NCBI GenBank assembly: GCA_009192285.1
Contig: WBVU01000011.1
Coordinates: 434,001-498,000 of the forward strand
DNA length: 64,000 nt
Direction: 5' to 3'
From: Morchella semilibera
Lineage: Eukaryota; Ascomycota; Pezizomycetes; Pezizales; Morchellaceae
Part shown: in pieces, positions 32,360 to 45,600 of the stretch
Layout: every line of letters starts with the position of its first letter
How positions within the stretch are numbered: the stretch's first letter is position 1
Made by a program: the position numbers and the translations under genes
The notes under the pieces: generated by a model
Seen by the model: the letters and a program-made list of their open reading frames with translations, nothing else
Databases searched by the model: none
What the model was told of the DNA's origin: nothing

Positions 32360-35300
32360 CTACTTCTTTAAAAACATAGCCTTAAAATCCGCATTCGACT
32401 TTCCCGGTTGGTGATCCCCCCTATCCGCCATATCCGTATCTCCCTCACCACCATCACCCTTGACTTCCGCCGCCTTCGGCCTTGTTATCGACCCCGAGAA
32501 GCCCAATCCCCCCCTCCTCTTCTGCCCCCTTACCGGCGGCACACCACGAATAACGCTCGTCGGCGCCGCAAAGAACGCTGACTTACTACTTCCACTACCA
32601 CCGGCAGTATCAGCTTCCTTCTTCCCCGTCGTCGCAAACCCCTTCGTCTTCTTTATCTCCGGCTTCTGCTTCATCAGGTCTGGTAGACTACCAATACTAA
32701 TCCTTCGCCCTGCGAGCTCGTAGCCGTCAAGTGCGAGCGTGGCCTTCCCCGCATCGGCCACCGAGTTGTACTCGACAATTGCACCCTGGTGGTCTGGGCG
32801 CAGCGTGACTTTACGTAGCGGCCCGAACTTCTCAAACATCTCGCGGATCTTGAAGTCGTTGACGGTGTCGGCGATGTTCATAATGCCAAGCGTCTTCTTC
32901 TTGATCTCGTCGAATGATGGCGCTGAGGCGTTGGCGGTGGCAGCGGCGGGCGAGGGTGAGTCCATGTCGTGGTCTCCATTTGCTTGTTCACTGCCGGGTG
33001 TGCTGCCGCGGGTGGAGGTCTCGACGGCGTTGCCAGGTCTGTGCTTTGTGGGGTTGGCGGAGGCAATGCTGACTTCTATAGGGCGGCCCTTGAGCAGGAA
33101 CCCATTAAGAGCTACAGCTTCATCCGCTTGTTCCTAATGATTGTGTGAGCAGGTCTATTCACAATGCGAGCTATGGGGTGATTTACCCTAGTTCCATAGG
33201 AAACAAATCCAAAGCCCTTATGCGATCCCTTTCTTGGGCCCTGAGGCATCCGGACCTTCTCAACCTTCCCATATCTCGTAAAGAGCTCCTCAAGATCCTT
33301 CTCATTGGCCTTGAAGTCGATATTACGAATATAAAGCTCGCGTCCCTCATGCCTACACCACCCAGCCAGTCAAATCAGCACCAACCACATACCACCAATC
33401 ATAAAAGTACTCAGTGAGGGGAAGGAAATCCTACACTGCACCCGACCGCGACACCTTCTGATTCGGCGCCGATATCTTGGCCACCAATGTCTCCTTCTCG
33501 CCCAGCTGCTTCCCGTTCAACTCTGTCGCTTTCTGCGCCTGGTCGGGAGATACGAATTGGACGTAGCAGAAGCGCCGGTGGGTATTGAACTTCAGGCTCG
33601 GGAAGCGTACATCAACGATTTCACCAATCTACCAATAATCAGCTCAACAGGTTCGGAGTGTAGAGAAGAAAAGAAAACTTACACCCTTAAATAAATCCCT
33701 TATATAGGCCTCGTCAGCAGAGGGCGGGAAATTCGTGACATATAGCGTCGATCCTGTCCCGATCTGGACCTCAATCGTGCGCCCCTCAACGCTCTTCCCG
33801 TCTTTTGTCTGGGCTGCGAGAACGTCCTCCTTGCTATCAAACTCGACTGTAGCAGTGGAAGACCGTCCATCCTTCTCGGTAATTATGTTTATACTGTTGA
33901 TCGTACCACACTATTGAAGGAAAAGTCAGTACCCTGAGGAAGGAAGAGCAGGGAATCCATCGTATCCTATCACAACGACCAGTATACTGACATCTCTGAA
34001 AAACTGCCGCACTTTCACTTCCGGATACCCCGCCGGCAAGTGCTTCACAATGACAGTGGTATTCTCGCGATCACGCTTGGCCGCAGATGCTGCGGACGGG
34101 AGCGCAGGCGCAAGTGGCATGTCCTTGATGAAGACTTCCGGTTTAGGCTTCTTGCTTGACCCAACGTCATCCGCCTCGAGAATGCTTCTCCGCCGCTTTA
34201 ACGTTCCGCGGGCCTCATCATCAGGCTGCGCAGCATCAGCCTCCAGCCCCTGCTGCTCCAACTGCTCCTGATACTGCGCTTGCTGGTAGGCCATTACTTC
34301 CTGCGCCTCCTATTACCAAAATACAGTCAATACGGCTCTACACAAACCCAGTCCGGGAAAGAATCACACCTTATTCCGCCTCTCCTGTATCTCTGTCGCC
34401 AGTTTCCTATGCCGTATGGTGACCCACTCGACGTCTTGCACGTTCCCATAGTCTTCCACGTGGCCGCGATAAGTCTCCAATATCTTCTCCGGCCAATCAA
34501 TCGTCTTAACCCTAAGCGCCTCCTTCAGCACATCCCCCGCTGTCTCCTTCTCCCCATGCGCAAGCTCCCACTGGTAATAGCGCAGCCAGAACTCGCACGA
34601 AGCTGCCTGCGTCTGCACCAACTCCTTCCAGATACCCCTCGCGGCCGTGAGCTTATTCGCCAGTGTGCAGAAGTTGATATGGACGCGCTGCAACCGATAC
34701 TCCGGATCGTCCTTAACGGCCGACTCCGTCACCGCCTCCGAGATACCCATCTCCGCCATGTCAAAGTCGTCCTCCGTAGCGTCTGGTGCGAACGCGCGCC
34801 GCTTTAGGAACCCGCACCAGGTGATGTTGACCCTGAGCACCTCACCGAGACCCCCGAGCTCCAGCATGCCGGTCCTTGTCGCCCGGTGCTTTACATCCGA
34901 GACCACGTCGAACGGCTGCGCGGCCTTCTCCAGCGCAATGATGTACTGCGCCCATAGTGTCCCCGACCACGGACAATGCCTTGTCGCCCTCGCGAGCACC
35001 GAGATGGCGCGCGAGCTCGTGTTGACTTTCTCCAGCACAAAGAAGACATATGCCTCCCAGACCCTCGCCTGATCGCCAAAGCGCAGCAGACAGCGCTCGT
35101 ACAACGTGCATGCCATCTCGTGGTCCAATTTCTTCTTGGGCTGGCTCGTCTCCCACTTGAGGTACTCGTCCCATGTGTTCCATTCCTCCTCAATGTTGTC
35201 CCTCTCACGCTTCAAGCGCAGCTCAAAGATCTCGCGCTGCTCGTACTTTTCGAGCGCAGCCTTGTAAATCCTGTTTGTGGAGACCATGACGGACTCGTAG

Positions 35301-36562
35301 TTTGCATTGTTATAGCGGGTCGTGAAGCTGCTGAATGCGCTGAAGGTTTCGCCGATCGTGGCGTGGGGGACCTGGAGACGGGCCTGGTAGAGGCTCCGGA
35401 TGTATTCGAGTTTTGCAGTACTATGTAGCAGTAGTGTCAGCAACAGAAACATGAACTTACCAATGATCGATTGAGAAATTACCTTGGATCAGCTTCAAGA
35501 TCCTTCATGAGGAGATCGCGATATCTATCCCATATCAAATTGCTCTGCAGAAACCATTAGCACAGCACAGCACAGCACACACACAAAAAAAAAACTCACA
35601 TCTGAGATGACATGCATCGTAGCCTGCGCCCCCAACTTATACGTCTCCATAACCAACTCCATCGTAAACAGCTCCCTTATGACCTCCTCCGCGGGATTTG
35701 CGAACCCGCCCCTCCGCCTCCTCCGCGACTCGTAATACTGCACCTCCAGAAACTGCGCATACGTTTTCCACAGCGCCACGCTCGCATTCTCCTCCTCGAC
35801 CGCCTTCGCGCACAGCTCCATCACACCCATGACCTCGTCCGCGCTCCTGGCAATCGACGACTCATCCGAGATCCACTCCAGCCACATACTCTCCTTCAAC
35901 GGAAAGCGCTCCAGCATCTCCTGCCGGCCCTTTCGCAGGTCCTCCAGGAACGGGTATGGCTCCGCCGCATTCCCGCCCTGCTGGTGCGCAAGGAACCCGC
36001 GGTGAAGAAGCCCAATGTACTCGACGTGCGACTCGTACTGGTACGGCCGGTCGGTGATGAACTCGAGCAGCGCTGGGATTCGCCGGTAGTCTGCCTCCGA
36101 CAACGGCTCGACTGCGGCCGCGGAATCCTCATCGTCAACCACCATTCCGGCGCTGTTGCTATCGTCGTCGTCGCCCTCCATCTTGACGTCTGCTGCAGCG
36201 GCAGGATCCTCGTCCATGGCGGAGGCGCTGTCGGGCGATGGGATGCGGTTGCTGTTGCTGTTGCTGTTGCTGTGGGGTGGCGCAGAGGGGGGGATGCGGG
36301 CGATGAAGTGGGCGACGCCCGTTCTCCTCGCGGGGGAGCCGCGCGAGTTTGTGAGAGATTGGGGGGGGGGCGGTGCCGAGAGCCCCATCGGTGTTGATGA
36401 TGATGATGAGGCGGCGGTGGTAGTGGTAGAAGTAGGGCCTGCAGCGGCGGCGGCGTCGAGGTATGAGGGGCGTAAAGGGCGCGGGGATGCAGAGGAGGAG
36501 TTTACGTTTGTGGCAGGAGGAGAGGAGTCCTCAGAGGGGGAGAGGAGGGAGTTGATATCCAT
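32360..36562 (-). CDS. PRP24: U6 snRNA-associated splicing factor Prp24/SART3 (HAT repeats plus RRMs)
   Basis: Eight exons: 36562-35600, 35544-35483, 35420-34370, 34309-33992, 33910-33683, 33628-33435, 33352-33187 and 33133-32360. The seven introns are 53-82 nt and the model closes at 1251 aa. Prp24 anneals U4 and U6 snRNAs when the spliceosome is recycled. The N-terminus is low-complexity (Ser/Thr/Asn/Pro-rich) to about 150. A long HAT-repeat array spans about 155-690 (motifs such as [45 protein letters not shown]). Four RRMs follow: RRM1 about 774-850 (TTVIVKHLP), RRM2 about 852-930 ([10 protein letters not shown]), RRM3 about 943-1015 ([19 protein letters not shown]) and RRM4 about 1075-1150 ([19 protein letters not shown]). 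The last residues [12 protein letters not shown] are the conserved C-terminal motif that contacts the Lsm2-8 ring. The short yeast protein lacks the HAT array; SART3 and most fungal proteins have it. Confidence 0.92.
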
Positions 36563-38163
36563 CGTTTCACGGCTGTCACTGTTACTGTGACCTCACGGGG
36601 GTGTTGTAGTAATAATGGGTTGTGTTGGTAGTTTAGTGTGTGATGTGTGTGATGGATGTGATGTGATGTGTGTGTGGTGTGTGGTGTGTGTGTGATGTAG
36701 ATGCCTGGAATTGGAAAAAACCCGATCAAGTGGATTGGCCTGTTGGTGATGATGTAGTGATTGGTAAGTCAGTCAATACACACAACGACGATGGCTGGTC
36801 GAACAACCTTTTTTTTTTTTTTCCTTCTGGATCTTTTCCGTTCCCTTTTATTATCCTGTCTTTCCTTTTCCTTCTATCCCTAAGATGAAGAGAGAGAGAG
36901 AGAGACGAGAGAGAGAGACGAGAGAGAGGGAAGACGGGAGAGAAACAGAGAAGTAAAAAAAACAAGAATAAAAATATAAAAAAGACTATTCCAGTCAATG
37001 AAAGAACGTGATGAGAAGAAGAAGGAACGTATGGACGGAAGACAGTAGTAGTAGGAGGAGTAGCAGTAGGAACAGAAGAAGAAGTAGCAGCAGGCAGGCA
37101 GGCAGTAGTATCCCAGAAGACGGGGAGTATGTGTATCTCTGTCTATCTGTATCTGTCTATCCTCTGTCTGTCTGGCAGTCTATCTGTCTGTCTGTATCTC
37201 GTTGTATCTCCGTCTGTCTGTCTGTCTGTCGGTACCTGCAATCTGATCTGTACCCGTGTGTCTGGCTGTTAATTGCAGAGCAGGTAACGACGGGTATGTA
37301 TGTAAAGTAGTTTAGGTAGTTCGGGAACAGGAACAGGAACAGGAACAACCAGAAGCCAGAGCCACCAGGCAGGGTTACAATTGTCAGTCGTGAGGGAGAA
37401 AAGCAGAAAAAGGTAAAGGTAAGAATGAAGGACCGGGCTGGTGGAACGATTGGAGACACAACCACCATGGGCAAACCAGCCAATGGATGGGACGCCCTCC
37501 ACACGAACTAACACACACACACGCTCCGCATTCATTCGTTCACACACACACGAACGCACAACTCGCACATGAACTCACTCGTCCACTGGCTGTCACTCAC
37601 TCTACGAAAGAGAAGGCCTTGTGTTGTATATAGTTATTTAAAGATCCCCTCAGTTGGGTCCAATTCAATCGCAGATTAGCAGCATAACTATAACATTCTA
37701 CATCATCAGGTATCTATCTACTCGATACGCAATGGGCGAACCACTCACTCACTCACTCACTATTCTAGACACACATTTCCATATTGCGGATTACAGATCT
37801 TTCCAACCTGCGCACCCCAGTCAGGAATGTCTAAGGTTCCCTCCCCCCTCTGTCATAACCATAACCATAACCATAACCACATATAACTACATATTATATC
37901 ATATCATCATATCGCATTTGTTCCCGACCCATGCAAGCCAAGAAACGCAGCCCTCCCTCCCTCCCCCAAATGCTGCCAAAGTTCATACATCGAAACAAAA
38001 TTCCCGTCTTTAAATAAATAAACTCTCCAGATCCGAAATTACAACAGCCACGGGAATGGGAGTGATGGACGGAGGGACGGAAACGCAGAGCCCCGTACTT
38101 TTACATAACGTGTCAATTGCCGTCATACATCGTGACTTTTTTCCCCATATTACAAACCAACAG

Positions 38164-38200
<37 letters not shown>

Positions 38201-40377
38201 AAGAGGGATCGAAAAGCTCACGTTCTCATAAAACCCACAAGCTATAATAGATATATCCCCAGAAAGAGGATGTTGTTGTAAACCCACCATCCCCCTCCGC
38301 CCCCAAATCCAATTACGCGTCCAATAAGAAGAAGTATTTAGGTACGGGTCTCACCGTCCGGACCGGTCTGATCTGATCTGTCGGGATTGGACCTCGTGAT
38401 GTCTCTCTGTCCGTCTTCTCCTTCTCTTTCTCTTTCTCTCTGACAGTCTACATGTCTACCATCATCCCTCCAAATCCATCCCGAGGGCCCGTCCCGAGAG
38501 TTAATTCTAATCTACATCTACCCAGCACCTATCCTAGTAAACAAATTATTTTGAAAAAAATTAAAATTATATCTGCACACCGCCGGCAAAAACCCCACAC
38601 ACACACACATAAAAAAAAATGATAAAAATGATAAAAAAGCAGGCAAGCAAAAGGGAGAGATAAAGAGAGAAAGAGAGATCACCATCAGAAAGAATACACA
38701 TAGTATGGGGATTAGAGGGGAGGGGGGGGAGCACAAAAAACTAACTACATACACACATTCGCTCGGAGAAACCACCCAGAATCGGTTGCGCGGTGTTCGG
38801 TACCTGAATGTTGACTCGGGCCAGCAGCCAGCTATGTAGGCACGGATTATAATTTTAGAGGCCGGGGGGGGGGGGGGTTGATTGTGGGGGATGGGATCGG
38901 CGCGGTCACATTTTGTGGACGGGAGAGGGCGAAGGACTGCAAGGGGAAGGAGAGAAGCAATTGATAGTCCGCCAGCTCTACAACATATCTCAACCCCCCC
39001 GATTTCTATATGCGTAATTGTCTGTCTGTCTGTCTCCTGTCCTATTCTACTCTACTCTACTCGCCGGAGTTTTATGTACCATCCACCTAGAGTACTTGTG
39101 CCCAGTACTCACTCACTCACTCACCTTATCTCAACCTCACCATCCTCACTCGCCCTCTCTTCTCTTCTTCACTTATATAATTAATCATCCCCAATGTCTC
39201 ACCAAGCAAATTACATACATGTATCTTCTTCCCCAACAGCAACACCTGGGCCCGCCCCATCCCACTCGAGTACTCCCCCCCCACCCTCCCCCCAAGGTGC
39301 CAGCGACCACCCACCTACCAGGTCTCCGGTCCGCAACCTCCGATCCCCCCCCCCCCAAATCTCACCTCACCGCACTTCCCCCCTCCCCATCGCCGTCTAC
39401 TTTACATCCGCTTGCTGCCCCACTCCATTCGGGAAGTGGCAGGGGTGCTTTAGAGGACGTCCGTGCTTACTTTGTCCTTCGGAGGAGATGGATGGGGTAG
39501 GTACATGTAAGTATACATAGGTACATGTAGGTACATGTAGGTAGAATTACTGTTTGGTAATTGCCCCCCCCCCCCGGTTCGGGCTCGAATCGGGCACTGG
39601 GCGAGTTGCGGTGTGGCGAATTAGTAGCAACAGTGGATACATGGTAGGGGAATAGTAGAGGGGTCTAATATGTATTATTAAGTTAGACACACTGCACTGC
39701 AAGTTTAGCCGGTAACGTAGACAGATATGTAACACCAGGTCAAGATAACCGAGTGAGATCTCATGAGGCCATACCACAACCGATCTCGCTCATCCCAAAC
39801 CACCGGGCCCCCCCCACCGCCCCAAACAAAGAGAAGAGGAAGGGGGGGGGGGATAAGAATATGACTTGAGCCAGTTTTTCCCCTCTCCAGTTTGCTACGC
39901 TAGGTACGAACACGACAGAGCTAATTTACCAACAACCATACAAAACACCCAAAGCTCGATCGATTGAAACAAGATGGCGGGCAGGGCAATGCGTCAATCA
40001 TTAAGAAAACGCCTATAATCAGCCGCGGAAGTTCCCGCATGGAAGGGGGGGCGGACAGAGCAATTACATGTAATTAACTAGGATTCTATTGTGACCTTTA
40101 AACTCTTGGGATTCGTAAAGCCGGGAAGGAAGCCGGAAAAGAAAGGAAGGAAGGAAGGAAGGAAGGGAAAAATAAAAAAAAAAAACTCCCCATCATGATC
40201 AGCCAGCTAGTCGCTCCTCCACCACGATCCACGAAAGAAAGAAAAAAAGGAAAGAAAAGGCAAAGCCCGAACCTGCCGCCGCCACCGCCGGGTCACCATA
40301 CCAATAAACCTACCCCAAAAGCAAAACAAAAAAACAAAAACAAAAAAAAGCTTCTCAGCTATCATGAATGTATCTAT
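36563..40377. other. intergenic: PRP24 promoter and microsatellite-rich DNA
   Basis: About 3.8 kb with many simple repeats. These include GTGTGATG-type repeats (36635-36700), GAGA (36890-36930), TCTG (37137-37240), GGAACA (37324-37348), CCATAA (37855-37880), GCCA (38163-38201), AC (38591-38610) and long G/C runs (38863-38877, 39560-39572, 39842-39852). TACATGTA palindromes lie at 39216, 39502, 39522, 39532 and 40065. Open frames such as 39194-39520 are low-complexity and unsupported. Confidence 0.6.
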
Positions 40378-40943
40378 CTATACACCCATGACCAAGCTCC
40401 TATCACCGACCCCCAAGCGCTCCACATCCACCACGACCTCCACCCCATCCCTCCTCCTAATCCTCACCGCTGCGCCATCCTCCTCCTTCCCCAAAAAGAG
40501 CGCCACCGCCTTCCACTGCCCTGTCACATCTGTCCACGTCCTCCATCGTGCAAGATCATCCGTCCTGTACTCTTCGTCGCCTGCATCTGCCTCTGGGTCA
40601 CGGTTGGAGGCGTCCGATGCCACTCCAACGTTGCCAACGGACTCGGCAGTGAAGGCGGCGTCAAGCGCGGGGAGGAGCGTGCGGATGTACTAGTACATGT
40701 TAGTGGGTGGCAGAGAGAGACGGGGGGAGGAGGAAGGGAAAGGGGGGGGGGATGAGTGGGGGGACTAACGCGGCCGTCGTGGGGTGAACGGGTGGGCTCT
40801 GAGGTGGGCCTGGGCTTAAGCTCGGTGAAGCTTTCGGAATCGGAATTTGAGTCGAGTTCGGGCTCGGAGTCCGAGTCGATGGGCTTTTCGAGAAGCTCTA
40901 TAGGCCAGGGGTTTTTCTTGTAGGTTGATGAAGCGATAGTCAT
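40378..40943 (-). CDS. small SHD1 (SLA1 homology domain 1) protein
   Basis: Two exons, 40943-40770 and 40689-40378, with an 80-nt intron (GTTAGT, CACTAAC branch site, TACTAG); product 161 aa. The N-terminal half is acidic and serine-rich (PIDSDSEPELDSNSDSESFT). The C-terminal ~55 residues match SHD1: RWRTWTDVTGQWKAVALFLG, then acidic/basic turns (KEEDGAAVRIRRRDG) and VEVVVDVERLGVGDRSLV. In Sla1 this domain binds NPFxD endocytic signals. Here there is no SH3 or SAM domain, so it is a stand-alone SHD1 protein and its partner is unknown. An in-frame upstream ATG at 40985 would add 14 residues; I chose 40943 because the MTIASSTYKK start sits next to the conserved part and the upstream part looks like leader. 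Its 5' leader carries CAACCCTAAC. Confidence 0.72.
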
Positions 40944-41862
40944 TGTGGCCGGAGAGTTAGGGTTGTTTGTTTTTGTGTAGCCCATATGTTGATGTATTTT
41001 AGTATGTAAGTGGGTAGACAGGCAGAACAAGTACTAAAGCTTTGTAAAAGGTAAGTAGAGCTTTTTAAAGTCTTTGTCTGTCTGGTATATAGGGTACTGG
41101 TCTGTTGATAGTAAGGTACGGTGGGGGGGGGGGGGGGAAGGCCAGCCTGGTATTGAAGAGATATAGGAAGTTTAAGAAAGGAGAAAAAGCTCGATCGAGG
41201 CAAGTGATTAATTTATGGTCATTCCTCAAGGCCCGCGCGCGTGTGGGCGTTTAAGTATTAGCCAGGTAGCCATCCCGATGGTTGGATCATGCGCATCGTC
41301 CCTGAATTAATTTCTATCACTTGGTTCTGCCTCCCGAGAATCATACGTCAATTTTACATGTGGAAACAGGGCTTGATACCTGGAACCCTTCTAGTTGTCT
41401 GTACGACGTTCGATAAGGATAAAGGTCATGCACGTCGCAACGGCTCACTGGGCTTTGTTTGGGTGACAACGGCGAGTAGCAGCAGATCTACGGCTTGGTG
41501 TGGCGAACTACATCATGTTACTGGACCACGATTATGACGTCTCCGTGGCTATCGAGATGAAAGTAAAGTAAAAAAACCCGCACATTGTTGTGGACACACT
41601 TTTACGTACAGTAGGTATCACCGTATCATAGATGGTATCAAACATGTGCACCGAATCAAATATGGCTCGAACTGCTGGAGACAACAGAGAGGAAAAAAGC
41701 CACTCAGCCGCCACCTCACAGACAGGGACTGACAAGTAAGTAACGCCTCAAGCTGTAGTTTAGAATTAACGCGAATATTCGCACTCCACATATTCTAGTT
41801 CGCAAATAGATATTGCAAATCCCCCCAAAGCCTCTTCTTGCCTCCCCCCCACCCTGTTGCGG
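40944..41862. other. intergenic between the SHD1 and LMW-PTP genes
   Basis: Promoter side of the SHD1 gene and 3' flank of the phosphatase. It holds a long G run (about 41122-41138) and otherwise nothing recognisable. Confidence 0.55.
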
Positions 41863-42667
41863 CTAAGAGTCAGTGGGAATATCCGCGTTGAACTCTTCAA
41901 CAAGAAAGCGCTTAGTGAAGTCGACGATCTGTTTATAATTTCTCTCGAAACCGGATTGGCCGCCGTAATAAGGATCCTCCACCTGTTCGTCCTTGCGGGA
42001 GCCGTAGTGCCCGAAGAGCCTCACTATAAATACATGCAGTCAGCGACTGGCTAGATTCTTGGCGAAACAGAAAAAAACAATACCTTTGGCGGTGCTATCT
42101 TTGGGTTTGACGCGATTAATATCACGAAGATTGGAGTTCTAGAGAAAAGCAGTTCAGCAACCTAGGCTATGTAGGTAAGTGCAATAATTTCAGAGGAAAT
42201 ATATGGCTTACATCCATGGCAAGGATGTAGTCAAAATTCTTAAAATCACTCGTTTGTAGCTGACGAGCCAAATGGTCCAAGCGGATGGAGTTCTTAGCAA
42301 GGATCTGAAGGGTTCCTAGGGCGTTCCATCAGCATCGAGGGTACATGAGGGGGAGCTGAAGGAGTCATTACGAGGGTCAGAATGCTCCCCAGAGTGATAG
42401 GCTGCAGTCCCACAACTGTCAATCTTGCGGAACTTTGCGGCATAACCAGCATTATTGACAGTCCTACGGAATGCGCCTTCGGCCATAGGAGATCCTACAT
42501 AGAGGTGCTTTAGATAGTGAACTTGTTCGGGCCCATAGCGGGAGGTGAGTCTCACGGCAAATGTTCCCGAGACAGACGAATAGGACCGAGACAGCATCGG
42601 GGTCAGCACTGTCGGCCATATCAACATCGGCATACGGAGATGCAGGTCTAGTCGGGTCTGGAGACAT
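41863..42667 (-). CDS. LTP1: low-molecular-weight protein tyrosine phosphatase
   Basis: Five exons: 42667-42556, 42494-42372, 42315-42212, 42138-42084 and 42023-41863. Introns are 56-73 nt; product 184 aa. It hydrolyses phosphotyrosine in small cytosolic substrates. The P-loop signature C-x5-R-S is present as VCLGNICRSPMAEGAF (Cys32, Arg38), and intron 1 splits the codon of that catalytic arginine. The general-acid loop DPYYGG is present in the last exon (EQVEDPYYGGQSGFERNY). The segment NFDYILAMDNSNLRDI is also typical. The first ~28 residues are an extra N-terminal extension before VSVLFVCLGN. The start was chosen at MSPDPTRPAS (42667); frames further upstream do not resemble the family. 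All key residues are intact. Confidence 0.92.
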
Positions 42668-45600
42668 GATTGGTGGATTACGAATGTATTTTAGGGTTGG
42701 AAAGCTTGTGTGAATGACGATAATAGGGAGGCTACAAGTTAGGAGTTTAGGGTACGTTTGGGTGGGACAATGCGGGGTATTCCATGCTTCTAGAAACGCG
42801 CGTTTTTTTTTTACGTGCGGCGCTAGATTACATGATGTTTCCAACCTGTCCTGATTTGTTTGGGGGTGGTTTTGTTTGAATGTCATAATTTTTGGAAACT
42901 TTAATTCGATACCGTCAGTTGATATGTTCTCACGATTTTGATTAATGTTTAGAGCCTTAAACCGGATAAAAATTAATAAACTTTAAGATTTGATTTGATT
43001 TTACCAATCACAAGATATTGATTTAAATCTAAGTCATACTTCAATAGAATTATATGCTCAAAAGTCTTTGAGATACCAGCTCTTCTGCTAAATTTTTGAG
43101 TTAGAGATTTTCTGAGCTCGAGCTAATATGTATTCGTACGTCCAACAAAATAGCTTGAAAAGGTACAGAACCTAAACCAAATCAGATAATTGATTTTCAA
43201 GCCACAATTTTTAGATCATGGTGGAGGAGGCTGCACACAACTAATGAATTAATAAATGGTAGGCGATGCCTGCTCCTACAAAAGCGAGTGAGAGTTTGTG
43301 TTGCTCCTGCTCGCTATCTACGAACCTCCCCTCTTGGCTTAGAGGCCCTGATTGGCATGTTGACACCTCTCCATCTATCATCATTTGGCCATATCCTCTC
43401 CCATCCGGGGCTTTTTTAATTTATCTCCTCCGAGGCCGTAAGGAGCCCCTGGCCCCGCTATAGCAGCTCTTCTGTGTATATCCTCGGTCTTTATTGTACA
43501 ATTGCCAACAGCTCACCCGCTCTTTTCAGGACAGCCCGTATCAACACACCACCCTCAGTAAGCAGTCTTGCGATATCGGGCCTCTTGTGGATTTAAACTC
43601 GCAGCTTAGGCGGATTGAGGCTTGCAACCGCCGCCGGCCCGGCGGGCACCGAATGTGGTAATTTCAGGGCCGTAATAAGATTGGAACATTTCAAATTACT
43701 TCGCTTTAGCTCGATAAATATTCTAGGGTATACTCGACTACATATAAGGGATTATATATATTGATATTACGCTCGCCTGGCCAGGAGGCATTGCTATACA
43801 GGGGCCGTTTAAAATCTTCACAATCCCCTTCCTTTCGCCCCCTCTTCCTCATCCGTGCCGTTATTGCGATTTCCTGGTCAGTTGTCAGTTGCCCCCGAGG
43901 CGGACAGAGGAAAAAAATATTCGAGTTCCCAATCTGGCCATCCTAGACATTGCGCCCAGTGTTGGTGTATGGGCTTGTATTTGGTGAAGCACCACGTAAA
44001 TGGGAACATATCCAACATCTATGTTGCAAACGCCCTAATATTTTTTCACGGGCAAAGAATTTTGACAACTGACAATCTTCCTGGAAGTCGCAATAAACGT
44101 ACGACCACTCGGCATTTTGATTGGATCTCTCATTCCGTCACGTACAGGCATCATGCATGGTTAATATCCTTTGTATCCTTTAGTATATAGGGGAATCTGT
44201 TCGCGTTAACAACCGTCTTGCAGTGAGTTATAATTCTTCGGATGTCTTCCCAGAGTAGGTTTTATCACAGCAGGGGAATTTCATCTCGTTGATCATTCCT
44301 CAAGCATGTGGATGCAGCAATCTGTGGACAGCTCGATACGTGAATCCTCTGACACTGAGGAGAAGGCCACAAATGGGAGGCTTCCGGACAAAAATGGTTT
44401 TCTGAGTGATGGTTGGACTACATACATATAGGTACAGGTAAAAGACTACATGTAGTCAGATGCCTATTTCAGTACGCCAGACCAAGGGCGGCTCTCTTGG
44501 TACTATTTAGCTCTAAAACGACTTGATATAGTAAGTAGCCGCCAGCCTTTAAAGCTTTACCTAACGATTGCAAGGAGATGTTCATATGAATGAAAGTGCG
44601 TGTCCTCTGGAGGCGCTCTGGACTAAACTGAAAACCCAGGGCTACCTCTAGGCCATAATGACAAATAGGGCACAACCTGACTGGGCTGTCAAATCTTCTC
44701 TCTTACTCTATCTATGGCTTACTACAGGAAGGTAAGCTTAGCCAAGTAACAAATGCATAATCGAGCTAAATATCCAGTAGAGTACTTGTACTAGGTATCC
44801 CATATGCAGGTCTGCAATACCTGTAACGTCGGGTTTGATACTATGTTATGTACCACGAATCGAGCCTTTGTGAGCAAGTGACCGATCCTAATCATTCCTT
44901 CGTTCGACTGTGCTCATATCTGGCGTCTGGAAGAAAGTGGTCTGTGTGGCTTAAGGCTTTGCTTAAGGCTTTCTCTTTGTATTTCCTTTCGAGGTCCTCT
45001 GTCTGCCTGTTGTATATATATGCTACTACATAGGTACAGGACTCTACGAGACACTTATTGATGTTACTAAGAATAACCGTGCGCAAGGCTGGGTTCCTCT
45101 TTCATAAGTGGACAGTAGAGTCCTACCTACATAGAGTACATGTATCCGTGGAGCAATATTATAATGGGTAGGTACATCTCCAAATCTTTCCGTATCAACA
45201 TGGACGCTTGCAAGAACACGTTGACCCCAAGCTTTCTTGTCTTTTATGCACCCGATACAGCCACCGCTACCCGAGCGGCCGAGCAGGTTTACTGGCTGAC
45301 AGGGAGCGGTTTCTCGGTACAGAATTGTGCCTCTTATACAATAAAGTGTGTACCAATATGGTGTTTATTAGAGTCAGGGTCTAAGAATATTCCTTCCTTC
45401 CCTACCGGCGGTACAATCTCTCCACTTAGGGCTGAGTGGTGTGGTCTAACCTTGTCTGAATTCATTGTTGATTGTTGCACATAGGTGGTATTAGTATGTG
45501 TGGAACCCCAGAATATGCAAGAGAAAGAAATATATGTACCTATATTATCCACAGCAGGATATGCTTGCTCGCAGAGGCGGTAATGGTACTTTAAAGTAGA

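Noticed and set aside
37855-37881. CCATAA repeat as telomere-like sequence
   Set aside because: Only about four units and not the ascomycete telomere unit.
38163-38201. GCCA tandem repeat as a CRISPR-like array
   Set aside because: Pure 4-bp microsatellite with no spacers; eukaryotic context.
39194-39520. 108-codon plus-strand frame starting MSHQANYIHVSSS
   Set aside because: Pro/Ser-rich low complexity in a C-run region; no homology or splice structure recognised.
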